Assembly: GCA_904502285.1 (NCBI GenBank)
Contig: CAJGEC010000012.1
Location: forward strand, 1 to 57,699
Source of the DNA: an uncultured Alistipes sp.
GTDB taxonomy: Bacteria > Bacteroidota > Bacteroidia > Bacteroidales > Rikenellaceae
Direction of reading: 5' to 3'
Length of the DNA: 57,699 bases
The translations under genes were made by a program, and so were the position numbers. The notes under the pieces are model-generated. The model worked only from the letters and a program-made list of their open reading frames with translations. It was not told the DNA's origin and searched no databases. Positions 15,949 through 23,003 of this stretch are shown piece by piece; the stretch's first letter is position 1; each line of letters starts with the position of its first letter.

Positions 15949-16824
15949 ATGAGAAGTTTTATTTGCAATATAGAGTTTGACAAGTTACCTACCGAAACTA
16001 TAGCCGTAGGTGACGACCTCATACTATTCTCATTCAAGGATAACCCTTTGCTGAATATTCCCTTAGAGCCACGCAAACTATCCCACGCAACAATCGTGAT
16101 ATGCACATCGGGAGAGTGTCGTCTCAAGGTTAATCTCAAGGAGTTTGAGGTAAAGAGCGCCCAACTTATCACCCTTCTTCCAGGTCAGATATTCGAGCCT
16201 ATGGGACATAGCGACGACTTTGACGGATATGCCATTGCTCTGTCGCAGCGATTCATCGACACGCTCAACCTTCCAAGTTGGCAACGCCAGTATATGGACC
16301 TATACAACAACCCCGTTACTGATATCGACAACGATAACCTCGCTACGGCTAACCTCTTCTTCGCCATCCTTTACCGCACGGCACAGAACACGGAAAACCC
16401 ATTCCGTCTGCAGGCCATCGAGAACCTTATACGAGTATTTTACTACGGGGGTATTTCTCACTTCAACAAGGGCGAGCGCACAGACAGTACCACAAAAAGC
16501 ACTATAGTTGAGCGATTTATAGATTTGGTACAGAGACACTACCGCAAAGAGAGACTCATTAATTTCTATGCCGACAAACTCTGTCTAACACCAAAATATC
16601 TATCAAAATTAATCAAGACCCACACAGGTCGTTCTGCAACGAGTTGGATTGAGAGTCACGTAATCCTTGAGGCACGTGCCCTGCTCCAGAACTCAAGTAT
16701 GAATATTCAGCAGATTGCCGTAGAGCTAAACTTCCCCAACCAATCCTTCTTTGGCAAATATTTCAAACGCGCCACAGGTCTTTCGCCCAAGCAGTATCGA
16801 AAGAGCAAGGGCGTAGAGGCTTAA
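15949..16824 (+). CDS. AraC-family transcriptional regulator
   Basis: A 291-aa DNA-binding regulator. The N-terminal ~170 residues form a cupin-like sensing domain (SHATIVICTSGECRLKVN..., LITLLPGQIFEPMG). The C-terminal ~100 residues carry two helix-turn-helix units. The first is around FYADKLCLTPKYLSKLIK. The second is IQQIAVELNFPNQSFFGKYF followed by the GLSPKQYR signature. The effector and targets are not identifiable. The nearest genes, ung (convergent, 6 bases away) and murA (divergent), are housekeeping, so it probably acts elsewhere. No clear TAnnTTTG promoter was found upstream. Confidence 0.9.
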   Translation: MRSFICNIEFDKLPTETIAVGDDLILFSFKDNPLLNIPLEPRKLSHATIVICTSGECRLKVNLKEFEVKSAQLITLLPGQIFEPMGHSDDFDGYAIALSQRFIDTLNLPSWQRQYMDLYNNPVTDIDNDNLATANLFFAILYRTAQNTENPFRLQAIENLIRVFYYGGISHFNKGERTDSTTKSTIVERFIDLVQRHYRKERLINFYADKLCLTPKYLSKLIKTHTGRSATSWIESHVILEARALLQNSSMNIQQIAVELNFPNQSFFGKYFKRATGLSPKQYRKSKGVEA

Positions 16825-16830
16825 TCGCCC

Positions 16831-17502
16831 CTACCAACAGATAGGCTCCTTGTCTAACTGTTTGAGATAACCATTTGCCAACGAGAAGTGCCTGCAACCA
16901 AAGAATCCCCTATAAGCAGATAGTGGAGATGGGTGTACACTCTTCAGAATAAGGTTCTTCGAGCCGTCTACTATTGCGCCCTTACGTTGTGCGTAACTAC
17001 CCCACAACATATAGACTACACCCTGCTTGCGCTCCGCCACAGTGCGCACCACGGCATCCGTGAATTGCTCCCAGCCACGCCCTGCGTGTGAGGCCGCATT
17101 GTGCGCCCTTACAGTAAGCACCGCATTTAGAAGTAGCACTCCCTGCTCTGCCCAGCGGTCGAGATTTCCCGAAGTTGGCATCGTAACACCCATATCGTTA
17201 GCCACCTCCTTGAATATGTTTTGCAACGAGGGAGGAAAGGCCACTCCATCATTGACCGAAAAGCAGAGTCCATTGGCTTGGTTAGGGCCGTGGTAGGGGT
17301 CTTGGCCGATGATTACGACCTTAAGTCGCTCGAAGGGACACTTGTCGAAGGCCCTAAAGATGTTTGCACCCGAAGGATAGACAACACCTTGAGCATACTC
17401 CTCCTTAACAAACCTAACAAGATCATTAAAGTAGGGCTTATCAAACTCCTCGGCGAGCAACGCCTTCCAATCCTCTGCCATTCGCACCTCTGCCATAAAC
17501 AC
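16831..17502 (-). CDS. ung: Uracil-DNA glycosylase, family 1
   Basis: A 223-aa DNA-repair enzyme removing uracil from DNA. All family-1 motifs are present: the water-activating GQDPYHGPNQA (D68 with the first Met), LLLNAVLTVR in the centre, and the minor-groove intercalation loop HPSPLSAYRGFFG near the C-terminus. Starts at 17502, 17496 and 17481 are all possible; the longest is reported. Its promoter is at 17535-17542. It is convergent with the AraC gene, with 6 bases between stop codons and no visible terminator between them. Confidence 0.96.
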   Translation of the reverse strand: MFMAEVRMAEDWKALLAEEFDKPYFNDLVRFVKEEYAQGVVYPSGANIFRAFDKCPFERLKVVIIGQDPYHGPNQANGLCFSVNDGVAFPPSLQNIFKEVANDMGVTMPTSGNLDRWAEQGVLLLNAVLTVRAHNAASHAGRGWEQFTDAVVRTVAERKQGVVYMLWGSYAQRKGAIVDGSKNLILKSVHPSPLSAYRGFFGCRHFSLANGYLKQLDKEPICW

Positions 17503-17534
17503 TATCCTCCCTGGGTTTTACGTTTTAACTATTG

Positions 17535-17542
17535 CAAAGATA
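17535..17542 (-). promoter_or_regulatory. -7 box of ung
   Basis: The minus strand reads TATCTTTG about 33 bases upstream of the first possible start at 17502. Confidence 0.6.
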
Positions 17543-17689
17543 CGTATTTTATTACAATATTCTTCTACTCAACTATAAACATAGTTAATTTCGCGCTTAA
17601 ATGTCATTTCACAACCTCTATTTATTGAATGGCAGAGGAGTCATATTGCCACAAAAATAGACAAGCACCACGATATTATTCAGTGATGG

Positions 17690-17733
17690 ACAAAAAAACC
17701 GCAACACCAATTATAATCTGCGATGTTGCGGTT
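17690..17733 (-). terminator. Terminator of the three-gene envelope operon
   Basis: The stem AACCGCAACA and TGTTGCGGTT is followed on the minus strand by TTTTTTTG. Confidence 0.85.
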
Positions 17734-17755
17734 GGGATTATTTATTAATCACCCT

Positions 17756-18106
17756 CTATAGACGACTCCTCAGATAGTCAATATCCTTTTTTGTATATCT
17801 CTTGTTTTGGCAAGATGGATGAACTGTCGGATACTTCGAACGGATGTGCGCGTATTCAGCACCATTCTCCAATGCTGTAATAGCTGCTAAAATTGCCTCA
17901 TCCGCAGAATCCACTTTAACATACGCAGCTCCATCACTTCCTTTAAATTCCACCGTATATTCAGCATCTGGTATTGACTTATAAACAGTTGCACTGGTAC
18001 CAACTGCCCAAGTAATAGCCTTAGCGATTGCCGCTGCTGTCAATGCTTGTGCCTGTGCGTAACATACGCCAAAGCAAAATACTACTGCTAACAAAATCTT
18101 TTTCAT
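17756..18106 (-). CDS. Small secreted protein of unknown function
   Basis: A 116-aa protein with a clear signal peptide (about 1-20, ending CYAQAQ). The mature part starts with an alanine-rich, helix-prone stretch, followed by EYTVEFKGSDGAAYVKVDS and a basic C-terminus with KKDIDYLRSRL. No family was recognised. It is the last gene of an operon with a small lipoprotein and an OmpA-family protein, 32 bases after the latter, which suggests an envelope role. Confidence 0.7.
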   Translation of the reverse strand: MKKILLAVVFCFGVCYAQAQALTAAAIAKAITWAVGTSATVYKSIPDAEYTVEFKGSDGAAYVKVDSADEAILAAITALENGAEYAHIRSKYPTVHPSCQNKRYTKKDIDYLRSRL

Positions 18107-18138
18107 AACTTCTGATTTTAGTATTAATGTTTTTTTAA

Positions 18139-19320
18139 CTATTTGATCTGGAATTCAACACGACGATTCTGCTTCAGTTCGTCAAGAGTCGGATTAGCAA
18201 TAATTGGTTCGCTCTCGCCCTTAGAAGTGGTCTCAATACGCTCCTCGCTAATACCCTTCTCAACTAAGTAGGTTTTAGCAGTCTCTGCACGACGGAGGCC
18301 AATGCGATTATTTACTGATTTATAACCCTTCTTGCAAGTATGGCCTATCAACTCCACATTAAGATCCTCGTACTTATTAAGCAACTCGGCGACATAATCC
18401 AACTGCTCTTTCTGCTCATCGGCAAGAGCATCTTGATCAAACACATAGCTACCAACTATTGTCTCGTTGATTTGAGCTATAGCACGATTTCTCGCTTCGA
18501 TCTCTTGCTGTCTACGCTCTTCCTCCTGCTGTCTACGCTCTTCCTCCAATCTATCAAGTTCTTTTTGTGCATTCTCATCCTCCAACAATTGCGCTTCATC
18601 AGTATTTAAGACTTCATCTGCAATTTCTGCGACTTGCTCTGGAGTTTCAATAAAACCATACGCACGATAATAATCCCGTTTCTCCTGTTCTGAGAAGGAC
18701 TCACTCTCTTGAACTGCGAGAATAGAGGCTGCCAATTCGTCAGCAAACTCCGGATTCTCACCTTTATCAATTAACTGTTTCTTGATTTTTAATTTCTTGG
18801 CGAGATATTTTGATTTTTTATCTTTCCCCATCTGATACGTATCATACATCAAGTTTGAGTAGCGACGTATATAGGTCGTATCAATCGTATATCGCTCCTC
18901 TGCGGTTGTAGCTTGAGACTTATCGCCCAAATGAGATAGTTGCGCATCTGTAAGCTCTTGCATCACATTGATAAAATCCTGATTATTTGACATAGACTTC
19001 GCCATATCGAACACATAGTCTTTGGCTATATTCATCTGTTCATACTTATTCTCTGAGTCCGCAATAGCCAATCCTCTTTCGACATTCGTCACATCTGCAC
19101 CAAACGCATCGTAAATATCCCTTGTGTACTGTCGAGCTTCTTCCTGGGTATAACCACAACTCTCAATAGCTCGATCCACAACTACTGCCGACGTTGCTAC
19201 AGCTACCTTACCTACCAAACGACCAAGTTGCTTCCAAAATTTACCACCTTTGGCATACGAAACATCCGGTGACATAACAAGACATAGGCAAGCCAATATA
19301 ATTGCTATTTTACTTTTCAT
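18139..19320 (-). CDS. OmpA-family protein with coiled-coil region
   Basis: A 393-aa envelope protein. Residues 1-23 are a signal peptide (ending VSYAKG). The middle (about 40-250) is helical and charged, and a strong coiled coil around 255-275 contains LEEERRQQEEERRQQ. The C-terminal ~110 residues are an OmpA-like peptidoglycan-binding domain: YVFDQDALADEQKEQLD, LNVELIGHTCKKGYKSVN, the NNRIGLRRAETAKTYL motif and the closing QNRRVEFQI. It probably tethers the outer membrane or a periplasmic complex to the cell wall. The coiled coil is encoded by two perfect 21-bp tandem copies (18506-18547). It is the second gene of a three-gene operon. Confidence 0.9.
   Translation of the reverse strand: MKSKIAIILACLCLVMSPDVSYAKGGKFWKQLGRLVGKVAVATSAVVVDRAIESCGYTQEEARQYTRDIYDAFGADVTNVERGLAIADSENKYEQMNIAKDYVFDMAKSMSNNQDFINVMQELTDAQLSHLGDKSQATTAEERYTIDTTYIRRYSNLMYDTYQMGKDKKSKYLAKKLKIKKQLIDKGENPEFADELAASILAVQESESFSEQEKRDYYRAYGFIETPEQVAEIADEVLNTDEAQLLEDENAQKELDRLEEERRQQEEERRQQEIEARNRAIAQINETIVGSYVFDQDALADEQKEQLDYVAELLNKYEDLNVELIGHTCKKGYKSVNNRIGLRRAETAKTYLVEKGISEERIETTSKGESEPIIANPTLDELKQNRRVEFQIK
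18506..18547 (-). repeat. Two tandem 21-bp copies inside the OmpA-family gene
   Basis: Units 18506-18526 and 18527-18547 are identical and in frame, and encode the repeated EEERRQQ heptad of the coiled coil. Copy number could vary by slippage without breaking the frame. Confidence 0.85.
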
Positions 19321-19332
19321 ATCTCTACAATT

Positions 19333-19746
19333 TTAAGGTAAATGAATATTTGTTTTTCCATAGGCCTTAATATTCTCATCCCCTTGGCCAAAAATAATCG
19401 CCTCATCCTTACGGAAAACACCGTTCATGATAAGACTATCTCGATTTAGTGTTGTTGCGGTTATGTTAATACCCGCTTCACGCTTAGGATTACCATTTAC
19501 CTGATACTTTCCTTCAGCGTATTTGAAGGTTTTTACTAATACGTCCGAATCAACCATTACTGCCTTGTAGATATCTACATCTGAGTCAGTGATGAACTCC
19601 AAACTGGTGATCATTGTAGCAGGAGTCTCAGTTGTTTTAGTTTCCGACACATTAACCCAAACTGTTTTCTGTAAATAGTTATGGTGTGAGCAAGAGCTTA
19701 GAAATAGGGCTAAGGCAAACACCAATATTATTTTTGAGTTTCTCAT
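19333..19746 (-). CDS. Small lipoprotein of unknown function
   Basis: A 137-aa predicted lipoprotein with Cys19 at the lipobox (LFLSSCSHH). The mature protein (TVWVNVSETKTTE..., LEFITDSDVDIYKAVMVD) looks like a small beta-rich domain, resembling lipocalin-like or META-like stress lipoproteins, but no family is certain. It is the first gene of an operon with the OmpA-family and small secreted proteins (12-base gap to the next gene). The only promoter matching the consensus is far upstream at 20061-20092. The operon may therefore have a ~300-nt leader that contains the long hairpin at 19849-19979. Confidence 0.75.
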   Translation of the reverse strand: MRNSKIILVFALALFLSSCSHHNYLQKTVWVNVSETKTTETPATMITSLEFITDSDVDIYKAVMVDSDVLVKTFKYAEGKYQVNGNPKREAGINITATTLNRDSLIMNGVFRKDEAIIFGQGDENIKAYGKTNIHLP

Positions 19747-19848
19747 AATTGTTTGTGGCTTTCATTTTACCATTACTTAATTGACTGGAGTCCTGAGAAA
19801 AGACTAAGGGTATAGACAATAAAAAAGCGCGGACTCATTCACTTCATA

Positions 19849-19979
19849 TCGGATTCTGCGGTCTTCCACAACCTTTGCCCCCAATATACGGAATAAAGCC
19901 CACGCTGATAGATACAGCGTGGGCGTCAAACTTTATTCCTTGGGGACATTCAGTAAAAGTGGAAGTTTCAGAATCCCGA
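19849..19979 (-). ncRNA. Candidate structured leader or small RNA: nested hairpin
   Basis: Six complementary segments are perfectly nested around a 7-nt loop (19908-19914). The pairs are TCGG/CCGA (19849/19976), ATTCTG/CAGAAT (19853/19969), TTCCAC/GTGGAA (19864/19959), CCCCAA/TTGGGG (19879/19940), GGAATAAAG/CTTTATTCC (19890/19931) and CCCACGCTG/CAGCGTGGG (19899/19915). A consensus minus-strand promoter lies about 80 bases upstream and an A-run (T-run on the minus strand) lies at 19821-19826, 23 bases past the stem. It could be a 5' leader element, an independent small RNA, or a degenerate mobile-element relic. Orientation is inferred from the promoter. Confidence 0.55.
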
Positions 19980-20060
19980 AATAAAAACTTAACGCCTTAT
20001 TATTATATGTCTTTGAGTTGTTATATTATCATAGGCAAATATACATTATGTTCTTTTGTA

Positions 20061-20092
20061 CAAAATTAAAGAATAATTTTTCAAATTACAAA
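20061..20092 (-). promoter_or_regulatory. Promoter reading into the nested hairpin and lipoprotein operon
   Basis: On the minus strand TTTG (20089-20092) is followed after 20 bases by TAATTTTG (20061-20068). The predicted start is near 20055, about 310 bases before the lipoprotein ATG. Confidence 0.6.
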
Positions 20093-20246
20093 TATCTTGT
20101 ATCGAATTATCTTAAAAGATTATAAATACACGTAATATTATCGAAGGCTCATATTATATCGCGCTACAATCTAAGGTTCTATACCCACTACAACTATCTG
20201 CACTGATATTTTTCTTGCACACAACAGATATATTAATTTTTTTTCC

Positions 20247-20254
20247 TATTTTTG
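20247..20254 (+). promoter_or_regulatory. -7 box of the alkaline phosphatase gene
   Basis: TATTTTTG lies 30 bases before the ATG at 20285. It overlaps an in-frame TTG at 20252, which therefore cannot be the start codon. No good -33 element was found. Confidence 0.6.
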
Positions 20255-20284
20255 CAACGTAATGGTTTTTCAAAATTTATAGTT

Positions 20285-21358
20285 ATGCGTTACATACTTA
20301 TCACTATAGCTTCTCTTGCGCTATCACTCTCAAGCGCTGTTGCTCAGGATGTTAAGAACATAATATACCTTATAGGAGATGGTATGGGCTTAGCCTCGGT
20401 ATCGATGATGCAACTCGAAAATAGATACGCACCTACGATATTTGACCAGGCTGAAAACATCGCCCTGCAGAAGACCTACTCGGCAAATAATCGAATCACC
20501 GATTCAGCAGCCTCTGGCACAGCCTTGGCAACAGGACATAAAACCAACAACACCTATTTAGGCACACTCCCCGACGAGACCCCCGTGGAGTCGATAATGG
20601 AGTTGGCCAAGAGTCAGGGAATGGCTACAGGAGTGGTGGTTACCACCTACCTTCAACACGCCACCCCAGCGGCCTTCTACGCCCACATCCCCAATCGTCA
20701 CGAGTACCTCGCTATCACCGAGCAACTTATCGGCAGCTCACTCGACGTAGCAATCGGTGGCGGTATGGCATACTTCAAAGAGTTGTATGGCGAGGGTGTT
20801 GCGGAGCGACTCGCTACCGAGGGTTTCAAAATGGCAACATCGCTGGACGAGGTTAAGCAGACAAAGGATAGTGACCGCGTCATCGCCCTTCTTGGTGACT
20901 ACGAGGTGAGCAACAATGGTGGGGCGTACCTCGGCGATGCGACACGAGAGGCCCTACGCATCCTCGGCAACAAATCCTCGAACGAGGGTTTCGTGCTAAT
21001 GGTCGAGGGCTCGCTTATTGATGGCTGTGGTCACGGCAACAATGCTGAGGCTCAACAGGTTGAGATGGCGGGATTTATGGGTGCAATAGAGGTGGCAGTG
21101 GAGTTTGCCGAGCAGAATCCTGGGACACTCGTTGTAGTGACTGCAGACCACGAAACAGGAGGTCTCTCGTTGGTTAGTTGCGACTCCGACTTCTGTCTCT
21201 CGGAGCAGGGCGTGGAGTATCGTTGGACAACGAACGGACACTCTGGCACTATGATACCTATATATTTATATGGCACGGGGGCTGAGAGGATTAACGGCAT
21301 AATGGAGAATGCCGAATTGGGAGCTAAACTCAAGGCAATCATCGACAGAGGATTATAA
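20285..21358 (+). CDS. Alkaline phosphatase, secreted
   Basis: A 357-aa periplasmic phosphomonoesterase. It starts with a signal peptide (about 1-20, ending SAVAQ). The metal ligand and nucleophile motifs of the alkaline phosphatase superfamily are present: IGDGMG with Asp32, TDSAASGTALATG with nucleophile Ser74, and TADHETGGL near the C-terminus. It is shorter than E. coli PhoA (471 aa), as is common for Bacteroidota alkaline phosphatases. The ATG at 20285 was chosen because it begins the signal peptide and lies downstream of the -7 box. It is monocistronic and convergent with mntP, sharing the hairpin at 21381-21412. Confidence 0.94.
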   Translation: MRYILITIASLALSLSSAVAQDVKNIIYLIGDGMGLASVSMMQLENRYAPTIFDQAENIALQKTYSANNRITDSAASGTALATGHKTNNTYLGTLPDETPVESIMELAKSQGMATGVVVTTYLQHATPAAFYAHIPNRHEYLAITEQLIGSSLDVAIGGGMAYFKELYGEGVAERLATEGFKMATSLDEVKQTKDSDRVIALLGDYEVSNNGGAYLGDATREALRILGNKSSNEGFVLMVEGSLIDGCGHGNNAEAQQVEMAGFMGAIEVAVEFAEQNPGTLVVVTADHETGGLSLVSCDSDFCLSEQGVEYRWTTNGHSGTMIPIYLYGTGAERINGIMENAELGAKLKAIIDRGL

Positions 21359-21380
21359 ACCCTCAAGGAGATAAAACAGA

Positions 21381-21412
21381 TAGAGCATTTGTCTAAAAGA
21401 ACAAATGCTCTA
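21381..21412. terminator. Shared hairpin between the phosphatase gene and mntP
   Basis: A 12-bp stem, TAGAGCATTTGT and ACAAATGCTCTA, with an 8-nt loop that contains the mntP stop codon. T-rich sequence follows it on the minus strand. It probably acts in both directions. Confidence 0.65.
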
Positions 21413-21956
21413 TTACTATCTTTATGCCTATGGCAATCAGTATCAGACCTCCCAAGATACCCGCCTTATCACCCAATTTAGCACCTGCTCGCGAGCCGAG
21501 GTAGAGTCCAACGACAGATATTATAAAGGTGATAACTCCAATGGTCGAGGATGCTATCCAGACATTGACATCGAGGAAGGCCATCGTAACGCCTACGGCC
21601 AAGGCATCTATGCTTGTGGCGACGGCCATTAGGAACATTGCACGTAGCCCGAAGTCAGCATTATGCTGCTCGTCGTCACCCCAAATAGCCTCACGTATCA
21701 TATTTAGACCTATAAGGCCAAGCAACACGAAGGCGATCCAGTGGTCCACGCTCACCACAACATCCGAGAAACTGCGACCTAACAAGTAACCGACTATTGG
21801 CATAAGTCCCTGAAAACCACCAAACCATCCTCCTACGATGAGGGCGTGGCGAGGGGTCACATTACGGGCCGAAAGACCCTTGCCCAACGACACTGCAAAG
21901 GCATCCATAGCCAAACCCACCGAGATAAGTATCAACTCTATAACTCCCATACGCAA
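21393..21956 (-). CDS. mntP: Manganese efflux pump MntP
   Basis: A 187-aa inner-membrane protein exporting Mn2+. Six predicted transmembrane helices are arranged as two similar halves, as in the family. The signature acidic residues are present in GLAMDAFAVSLGKGL (helix 1) and ATSIDALAVGVTMA (helix 4). Length is standard (188 aa in E. coli). It lies 7 bases after nfo and is co-transcribed with it. No yybP-ykoY-type manganese riboswitch was recognised upstream of the operon. Confidence 0.95.
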   Translation of the reverse strand: MRMGVIELILISVGLAMDAFAVSLGKGLSARNVTPRHALIVGGWFGGFQGLMPIVGYLLGRSFSDVVVSVDHWIAFVLLGLIGLNMIREAIWGDDEQHNADFGLRAMFLMAVATSIDALAVGVTMAFLDVNVWIASSTIGVITFIISVVGLYLGSRAGAKLGDKAGILGGLILIAIGIKIVIEHLFF

Positions 21957-21963
21957 TACTAAA

Positions 21964-22812
21964 CTACTTCACTGCTGCAAACTCCTTCAACTTCGCAATC
22001 TCCTCTGCCCAACGAGCCTCATCGGGAGTCTCAAGGATAAGAGGAATATTGTCGAAACGAGGGTCTGAGGCTATATAACGGAAGCACTCCCAACCAATCT
22101 CTCCATCTCCAAGGGGTGAGTGACGGTCGATACGGCTACCCAACGGGCGCATAGCATCGTTGAGGTGCATACCTCGCAAATAGCCAAAACCAATAATACG
22201 GTCAAACTCCGCGAAGGTCGCATCCAAGGCCTCCTTAGTGCGCAAGTCGTAACCCGCGGCGAAGGTGTGGCAGGTATCCAAGCAGACACCTACACGGCTC
22301 TTATCCTCCACCCTATCAATGATATATGCCAAATGCTCAAACTTATAACCGAGGTTAGAGCCCTGACCTGCCGTATTCTCCAACACCGCAGTAACACCCC
22401 TACTCCTATCCAACGCCATATTTATCGACTCGGCAATACGTTGCAACGAGCCCTCCTCGTCGATACGCTTGAGGTGGCTTCCAGGGTGGAAGTTCAGACG
22501 ATCGAGACCCAAGAGTTCGCATCGGCGCATCTCCTCGAAGAAGGAGTCGCGTGACTTCTCAAGGCCATCGCTATCGGGATGACCGAGGTTGATAAGATAA
22601 CTATCGTGGGGCAATATCTGGCCAGCACTAAAGCCCTCCTTAGCCATCAAATCTCTAAAGAGCGTGATTTGCGAGGGGGTGAGTTCTGGCGCAATCCACT
22701 GGCGCTGATTCTTGGTAAATAGAGCAAATGCCGTAGCACCTATCTCCTTTGCGTTCTTTATGGCGTTCTCCACGCCTCCTGATGCACTTACGTGCGCTCC
22801 TATATATTTCAT
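21964..22812 (-). CDS. nfo: Endonuclease IV (deoxyribonuclease IV)
   Basis: A 282-aa AP endonuclease of base-excision repair with a TIM-barrel fold and three zincs. Diagnostic segments are MKYIGAHVSASGGVENAI at the start, LNFHPGSH, ENTAGQGSNLG, GVCLDTCHTFAAGYD and HLNDAMRPLGSRIDRH. The ATG at 22812 was chosen because it matches the family N-terminus. The open frame extends 60 codons further upstream, but that part lacks homology and crosses the -7 box at 22857-22864. It is the first gene of the nfo-mntP unit. Confidence 0.96.
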   Translation of the reverse strand: MKYIGAHVSASGGVENAIKNAKEIGATAFALFTKNQRQWIAPELTPSQITLFRDLMAKEGFSAGQILPHDSYLINLGHPDSDGLEKSRDSFFEEMRRCELLGLDRLNFHPGSHLKRIDEEGSLQRIAESINMALDRSRGVTAVLENTAGQGSNLGYKFEHLAYIIDRVEDKSRVGVCLDTCHTFAAGYDLRTKEALDATFAEFDRIIGFGYLRGMHLNDAMRPLGSRIDRHSPLGDGEIGWECFRYIASDPRFDNIPLILETPDEARWAEEIAKLKEFAAVK

Positions 22813-22856
22813 TGTATTTATATCTCTATTTTGTCTATAACTATGCTTTTCAAGGA

Positions 22857-22864
22857 CAAAGATA
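22857..22864 (-). promoter_or_regulatory. -7 box of nfo-mntP
   Basis: The minus strand reads TATCTTTG about 44 bases upstream of the ATG at 22812. The -33 position is not conserved. Confidence 0.55.
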
Positions 22865-23003
22865 GGAAAAATTTGAGAAAATATACGTATATTTGTATCG
22901 CATTTATTGATAGGATTATAGACATTAACTATGGTATGGCAAAATTCTATCAGCAACCATAATACACACTTTACCCAAACACTAACCCACAAGCGATATT
23001 GTT

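Larger units (their letters stand above)
19747..20284. other. Divergent region with structured leader and two promoters
   Basis: These 538 bases between the small-lipoprotein operon and the alkaline phosphatase gene contain no convincing ORF. They hold a 131-nt nested hairpin (19849-19979), a minus-strand promoter (20061-20092) and the phosphatase -7 box (20247-20254). The remainder is AT-rich. Confidence 0.6.

Noticed and set aside
22813..22992. 60-codon N-terminal extension of nfo
   Set aside because: Crosses the -7 box and is not found in endonuclease IV proteins, whose start MKYIGAHVS matches position 22812.
22813..23003. Manganese riboswitch upstream of nfo-mntP
   Set aside because: No yybP-ykoY-like double-helix consensus could be traced, and the leader is only about 40 nt.
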